The notes below the pieces were generated by a model. It made no database searches. It saw only the letters and a list, made by a program, of their open reading frames with translations, and was not told where the DNA came from. Below, one piece after another: positions 60,262 through 64,000 of a DNA stretch of 64,000 nt; position 1 is the first letter of the stretch; each line of letters starts with the position of its first letter. Origin of the DNA: a bacterium (lineage in GTDB: Bacteria > Krumholzibacteriota > Krumholzibacteriia > JACNKJ01); NCBI GenBank assembly GCA_024231955.1, contig JAAEPZ010001024.1, forward strand, positions 496,001 to 560,000, read 5' to 3'. The position numbers were made by a program, and so were the translations under genes.

Positions 60262-61467
60262 TCAGGGTGAGGGTGAATTCACCACCGTGGTCAGGAAATC
60301 CCTGACGTCCGCCCCGCGGCGATCCCAGGTCAATACGACTGCCCGTCGGGCAGTGGCCTCCGCCAGGGCTTGATACCGGGCGGGGCTCCCCGCCAGTGTT
60401 TGAATCTTTTGCGCGAGATCGTCTGTGGAGTCGGGGGTGACGTATATGCCCGCCTCGCCGAGTATCTCCCTGATACAGGGCAGATCGCTCGCGACGACCG
60501 GGATGGCGTGAACCATGTAATCGAACAGTTTCGATGGCGCGGTCAGGTACCGGTTGAAGAAGGTATCCCGCAAAGGCAGAAGCGCGATGCTGATCCGCTC
60601 CAGGTGCCGACGCATTTCGGGCACCGACACCCAGCCCGTTATCTCGAGCTGATGGTCGACGCCGTATTTCGCGGCCATCCTGTAGGTGCTGTCGATCTCA
60701 TCCCGATTGCGGCCGCCAATCATCAGGAGCTTCCAGTCGGGAAGATCCAGTTTGCCGAACGCCTCCAGAATCTCCTCAACACCCATCCGCGATACCAGTG
60801 TGCCGACCAGACCCAGGGTCTTGTGCTTCAGCCGTTCCGGGTCAACGGGGAACGATTTGTCGACGCCAGGCAGTGTCGGGTGGACGGGGACAGTCGGCAG
60901 GTGCGCCTTGTAGAGATCGGCCTGGGTTTTCAGCAGGGTTATCATTCCATCCAGGCTGGGAGCGAATTTCCGCTCGGCCTGATGATAGCGTTGGAGAACG
61001 GAGCTGCTCCGGTTGTCGCGTTGACCGATATCCATGTAGAAATCATGGGTGTCGAAAGTGACCTTGATCCCCTGGCGCTGCCAGCGGGACAGGTAGCTCA
61101 AAGCCCGGTTGTCGCGGGTCATGATGACATTCAGCCCCGACTCCCTTTTCAGCTTCCTGATGATCCTCTCCGCCTGCAGATAGAACACGAACTTGCTGGC
61201 GGCCGGCTTCCAGAAGGGCCAGTCGATCACGAAAACCCGCAGATTGCTCGGGGGCTCAATGCCGTACTCCCGTCTGATGACCTCGAGCCCGTCGCCGTGG
61301 CGTCCGTCGAAACCATGGTCCGCCGAAGCCACTATCAGGTTCGTCGGCACCCCGGAACGGGCGATGGCGGATATGAAGGAGGCCGTGCGGTGCGCCGACG
61401 GCACCGGCGATGGCCATCTGATGGCGCTGATGTAGGCCAGTACCGGCCCGGTTGCTGTTTGCGACAT
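60262..61467 (-). CDS. Family 4-type glycosyltransferase
   Basis: 401 residues; the ATG at 61467 is preferred (GGA eight bases upstream), with another ATG two codons earlier. GT-B fold: the N-terminal half binds the acceptor (FISAIARSGVPTNLIVASAD, VTFDTHDFYMDIGQRDN), and the C-terminal half has KTLGLVGTLVSRMGVEEILE, WKLLMIGG, and the donor-binding helix APSKLFDYMVHAIPVVASD, with the glutamate of IREILGEAGIY in place of the classic EAMA..PV. It is retaining-type, cytoplasmic and probably acts on a lipid- or polysaccharide-linked acceptor. No polysaccharide cluster surrounds it. Confidence 0.85.
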   Translation of the reverse strand: MSQTATGPVLAYISAIRWPSPVPSAHRTASFISAIARSGVPTNLIVASADHGFDGRHGDGLEVIRREYGIEPPSNLRVFVIDWPFWKPAASKFVFYLQAERIIRKLKRESGLNVIMTRDNRALSYLSRWQRQGIKVTFDTHDFYMDIGQRDNRSSSVLQRYHQAERKFAPSLDGMITLLKTQADLYKAHLPTVPVHPTLPGVDKSFPVDPERLKHKTLGLVGTLVSRMGVEEILEAFGKLDLPDWKLLMIGGRNRDEIDSTYRMAAKYGVDHQLEITGWVSVPEMRRHLERISIALLPLRDTFFNRYLTAPSKLFDYMVHAIPVVASDLPCIREILGEAGIYVTPDSTDDLAQKIQTLAGSPARYQALAEATARRAVVLTWDRRGADVRDFLTTVVNSPSP

Positions 61468-61824
61468 GTCCATTTTCCGTGATGGGTGAGGTGAGGATAG
61501 TAGCACAACCGTCATCGGTAGCAATGGTATTTCACCAGTGCGAGGTGTTGCTCAAGCAGTTGAACTCGGGAATGCGGATTGATGCTTCAACTGTAGTGGA
61601 GAACTGGGTGTGAGGTGGCATGATTAAATGTAAAAAACCTGCAATTGGATCTGATTTTGTGCGTTTCCCGGCATGATTCTGCCTGGAAGTTGATTGGTTG
61701 CAAACAATCGCCCCTTTCAACTGAGGCGCGGTTAGTGTAGATTTTGGACAGATCATTTCAAACTTTGCCGACCCTCGCGCCCGACTAAAAATGACATGCG
61801 GTAATTCATAGAGAGGTACCTACC

Positions 61825-63774
61825 ATGAAACGAATGATGGCCATTCTGATACTCAGCTCCCTGGTCCTTGCGGGATGCGCGAGTGAGTCAAGCCGGGGAC
61901 CCGCGCCGCTGATCCCCATGAAGGATTTCTTCCGCAATTCGGAGCAGACGGGATTCGACCTCTCCCCCGATGGTGAGCATCTGGCTTTCCTGTCGCCCTG
62001 GGAGAACAGACAGAACATCCACATCCGCCCCCTGAACTCCGACGACGCCATCAGGATCACCGAATCCACGGCTCGCGATATCGGCGGTTACCTGTGGGCC
62101 AACAACGAACGGATCGTCTATATCCAGGACACCGGCGGCGATGAGAACTGGCACCTCTTCGCAGTGAACATCGACGGCAGCAACTTCATTGAGCTGACCC
62201 CCTTCGAAGGCGTCAGGGCGCAGTTCGTCGACAATCTGCGCGACAACGACGATGAGATGCTGATCTCGATGAACCGCCGCAACCCGCAGATCTTCGACGT
62301 CTACCGTATCAACATCAATACGGGCGACATGGAGATGATCGCGGTCAACCCCGGCAACATCATGGGTTGGGTCACCGATAACGCAGGCAAGATCCGCATC
62401 GCCACCACCACTGACGGAGTCAACAACAGCATTCTCTACCGCAAGACCGAGGATGATCCCTTCGAAGTTCTGATCACGACCAACTTCAGGGAATCCTTCA
62501 CTCCGCTGTTCTTCACCTTCGACGACAAGCTGCTCTATGTCGCGTCGAATCTCGATCGCGACAAAGAGGCGATCTACACCTGGGATCCCGAAACCGCCGA
62601 GTTCAAGGATCTGGTCTTCGAACACAACGAGGTGGATGTCACCAACCTGATGCGTTCGCGCGAGCGCAAGGTCATCACCGGCGTGGCCTATACCACCGCC
62701 AAGCGGCACTACCACTTCTTCGATGATGATCGGGAGGATGTGCAGAAACGGCTGGAGCAGGAGCTCCCCGGCCTGGAGGCCCGGTTGGTCAGTACCAGTC
62801 GCGATGAGCGGAAGATGCTGGTGCGCAGCTTCAGCGACAAGACCCTCGGCGGCTATTACTACTTCGACCGCGACGCCGACACCTTCACGCACATCGTGGA
62901 TGTCAGCCCCTGGCTCAACGCCGAAAACATGGCCGACGTGAAGCCTATCCAGTATCAGGCGCGCGACGGTCTGACCATTCACGGCTACCTCACCCTGCCT
63001 GTCGGAGTCGAAGCGAAGAACCTGCCGGTCGTGGTCAATCCGCACGGCGGCCCCTGGGCCCGCGACTTCTGGGGCTTCAACCCCGAGATTCAGCTCCTGG
63101 CCAACCGCGGCTATGCGGTCCTGCAGATGAACTTCCGCGGCTCGACGGGCTACGGCAAGGAGTTCTGGGCCTGCAGCTTCAAGCAGTGGGGCAAGACGAT
63201 GCAGGACGATATCAGCGATGGCACGCAGTGGCTGATCGACCAGGGGATAGCCGATCCCGAACGGATCGGCATCTACGGCGGCTCCTATGGCGGCTACGCA
63301 GTGCTGGCCGGCCTGGCTTTCACCCCCGACCTGTTCGCCTGCGGCGTTGACTATGTCGGCGTCTCCAATCTGTTCACCTTCATGGAGAGCATCCCACCCT
63401 ACTGGAAGCCCTTCCTGGAAATGATCCACGTCATGGTCGGCAATCCCGAAACGGATGATGAGCTGATGCGTGCGGCCTCCCCCTTCTTCCACGTCGACAA
63501 GATCACCGCACCGCTCTTCGTTGCGCAGGGCGCCAATGACCCCCGCGTGGCCAAGGCCGAATCGGACCAGATCGTCGAGGCTCTGAAGGCCCGCGGCATC
63601 GACGTCCCCTACATGGTCAAGGGCAACGAGGGGCACGGTTTCGCCAACGAGGAGAACCGCTGGGACTTCTATGGTGAGATGGAGAGATTCCTCGGCAAGC
63701 ACCTGGGTGGTGCGGTTGAGGAGCCTGTTACCTCCGATGCTCAAAATGACCAGGGACTGAATGACGGTAAGTAG
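61825..63774 (+). CDS. S9-family prolyl oligopeptidase-like lipoprotein
   Basis: 649 residues. Lipoprotein signal with lipobox LVLAGC (Cys18). Residues about 35-370 are a beta-propeller (FDLSPDGEHLAFLSPW, YLWANNERIVYIQDTGGDEN), and about 390-640 is the alpha/beta-hydrolase with PVVVNPHGGPWARDFWGF, the catalytic serine in IYGGSYGGYAVLA, aspartate in AQGANDPRVAKAES and histidine in GNEGHGFANEENRWDFY. It is a complete, probably active dipeptidyl/acylaminoacyl-peptidase-type enzyme at the envelope. The 357 bases before it (61468-61824) hold no gene I can support. The next gene overlaps its end by 14 bases. Confidence 0.93.
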   Translation: MKRMMAILILSSLVLAGCASESSRGPAPLIPMKDFFRNSEQTGFDLSPDGEHLAFLSPWENRQNIHIRPLNSDDAIRITESTARDIGGYLWANNERIVYIQDTGGDENWHLFAVNIDGSNFIELTPFEGVRAQFVDNLRDNDDEMLISMNRRNPQIFDVYRININTGDMEMIAVNPGNIMGWVTDNAGKIRIATTTDGVNNSILYRKTEDDPFEVLITTNFRESFTPLFFTFDDKLLYVASNLDRDKEAIYTWDPETAEFKDLVFEHNEVDVTNLMRSRERKVITGVAYTTAKRHYHFFDDDREDVQKRLEQELPGLEARLVSTSRDERKMLVRSFSDKTLGGYYYFDRDADTFTHIVDVSPWLNAENMADVKPIQYQARDGLTIHGYLTLPVGVEAKNLPVVVNPHGGPWARDFWGFNPEIQLLANRGYAVLQMNFRGSTGYGKEFWACSFKQWGKTMQDDISDGTQWLIDQGIADPERIGIYGGSYGGYAVLAGLAFTPDLFACGVDYVGVSNLFTFMESIPPYWKPFLEMIHVMVGNPETDDELMRAASPFFHVDKITAPLFVAQGANDPRVAKAESDQIVEALKARGIDVPYMVKGNEGHGFANEENRWDFYGEMERFLGKHLGGAVEEPVTSDAQNDQGLNDGK

Positions 63775-64000
63775 CGACAAGCGCTCCACGCCCTGCCTGG
63801 GGTTGGCCCTGGGCAGCGGCGCGGCTCGCGGTTGGGCCCATATCGGCGTTATCGACGCCATGCGGGAGTTGGGCATTCCCATCGACCTGGTGACCGGCGC
63901 CAGCTTCGGTTCGCTGGTGGCGGCCAGTCTTGCCGCCGACGCGCTGGAGGAGATGCGCGAGTTCGGGCTCCATCTCGATTGGCGCTCGGTTATCCGCTTC
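63761..64000 (+). CDS. Patatin-like phospholipase (RssA/YchK type), 3' end outside window
   Basis: The ATG at 63761 overlaps the end of the S9 peptidase gene by 14 bases in another frame. The first 80 residues contain the patatin landmarks: LGLALGSGAARGWAHIGV (oxyanion-hole GSG.ARG) and DLVTGASFGSLVAA, the GxSxG nucleophile elbow with its serine. The Asp of the dyad would lie beyond the window. Such proteins are esterases or lysophospholipases, often cytoplasmic-membrane-associated. The overlap indicates co-translation with the peptidase. Confidence 0.85.
   Translation, partial: MTVSSDKRSTPCLGLALGSGAARGWAHIGVIDAMRELGIPIDLVTGASFGSLVAASLAADALEEMREFGLHLDWRSVIRF

Noticed and set aside
61888..63882. 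664-codon minus-strand ORF opposite the S9 peptidase
   Set aside because: Antisense shadow with biased composition; the peptidase has all catalytic motifs on the plus strand.

Overview
The window is GC-rich, densely coded bacterial chromosome with no phage, insertion sequence, CRISPR array, rRNA or intact tRNA that I can see. Several features point to an FCB-superphylum-type candidate lineage (Zixibacteria, Krumholzibacteriota, Eisenbacteria or Latescibacterota style). These are many secreted proteins ending in a FlgD/T9SS-like 'PNPFNP...WDGRD...SGVY' domain, LVIVD and SBBP beta-propellers, dockerin and cohesin modules, a DUF5916 outer-membrane protein, and a complete chemotaxis operon with flagellar-type (sigma-28) promoter motifs. 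The phylum is inferred from protein style only and is not proven.

Layout. 1-4.5 kb: the end of an outer-membrane barrel gene, a lipoprotein combining an LVIVD propeller, fibronectin III and a formylglycine-generating-enzyme-like domain, and a DUF1624/HGSNAT-type membrane acyltransferase. 4.7-11 kb (minus): cheA-cheW-cheB-response regulator-cheR, with a sigma-28-like promoter before cheA. 11.5-16.6 kb: OPT transporter, ArnT/PMT-like glycosyltransferase and M20 amidohydrolase. 16.7-19.6 kb: a Rieske ferredoxin and a dCache chemoreceptor with a near-perfect sigma-28 promoter. 19.6-25.7 kb: creatininase-family amidohydrolase, a thioredoxin-like/S41 peptidase, elbB with an O-methyltransferase, and a small barrel protein. 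25.8-29.1 kb: a 14-repeat LVIVD secreted protein and a decayed relic of a similar secreted protein gene.

29.1-41.4 kb (minus) is the most coherent accessory block: GH38 alpha-mannosidase, GH130 mannoside phosphorylase, a sodium:solute symporter with a TPR-like tail, a secreted CBM9 protein, a secreted GH20 hexosaminidase and a second GH38-like hydrolase. Together they look like a SusC/SusD-free locus for taking apart mannose/GlcNAc glycans such as N-glycan cores: trimming outside, sodium-driven uptake, then cytoplasmic hydrolysis and phosphorolysis. Divergent from it, 41.7-48.6 kb encodes a giant beta-helix protein with a dockerin-like module and a second protein with three cohesin-like domains, a possible matched pair for assembling a surface or secreted complex.

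48.7-64 kb: a Sad/YneI-like aldehyde dehydrogenase, a membrane-anchored HDOD protein, a beta-carbonic anhydrase, a ModE-type regulator next to a CadC-like transmembrane regulator with a propeller sensor, an SBBP propeller protein, a DUF5916 protein, a GT4 glycosyltransferase, an S9 peptidase lipoprotein and the start of a patatin-like phospholipase gene.
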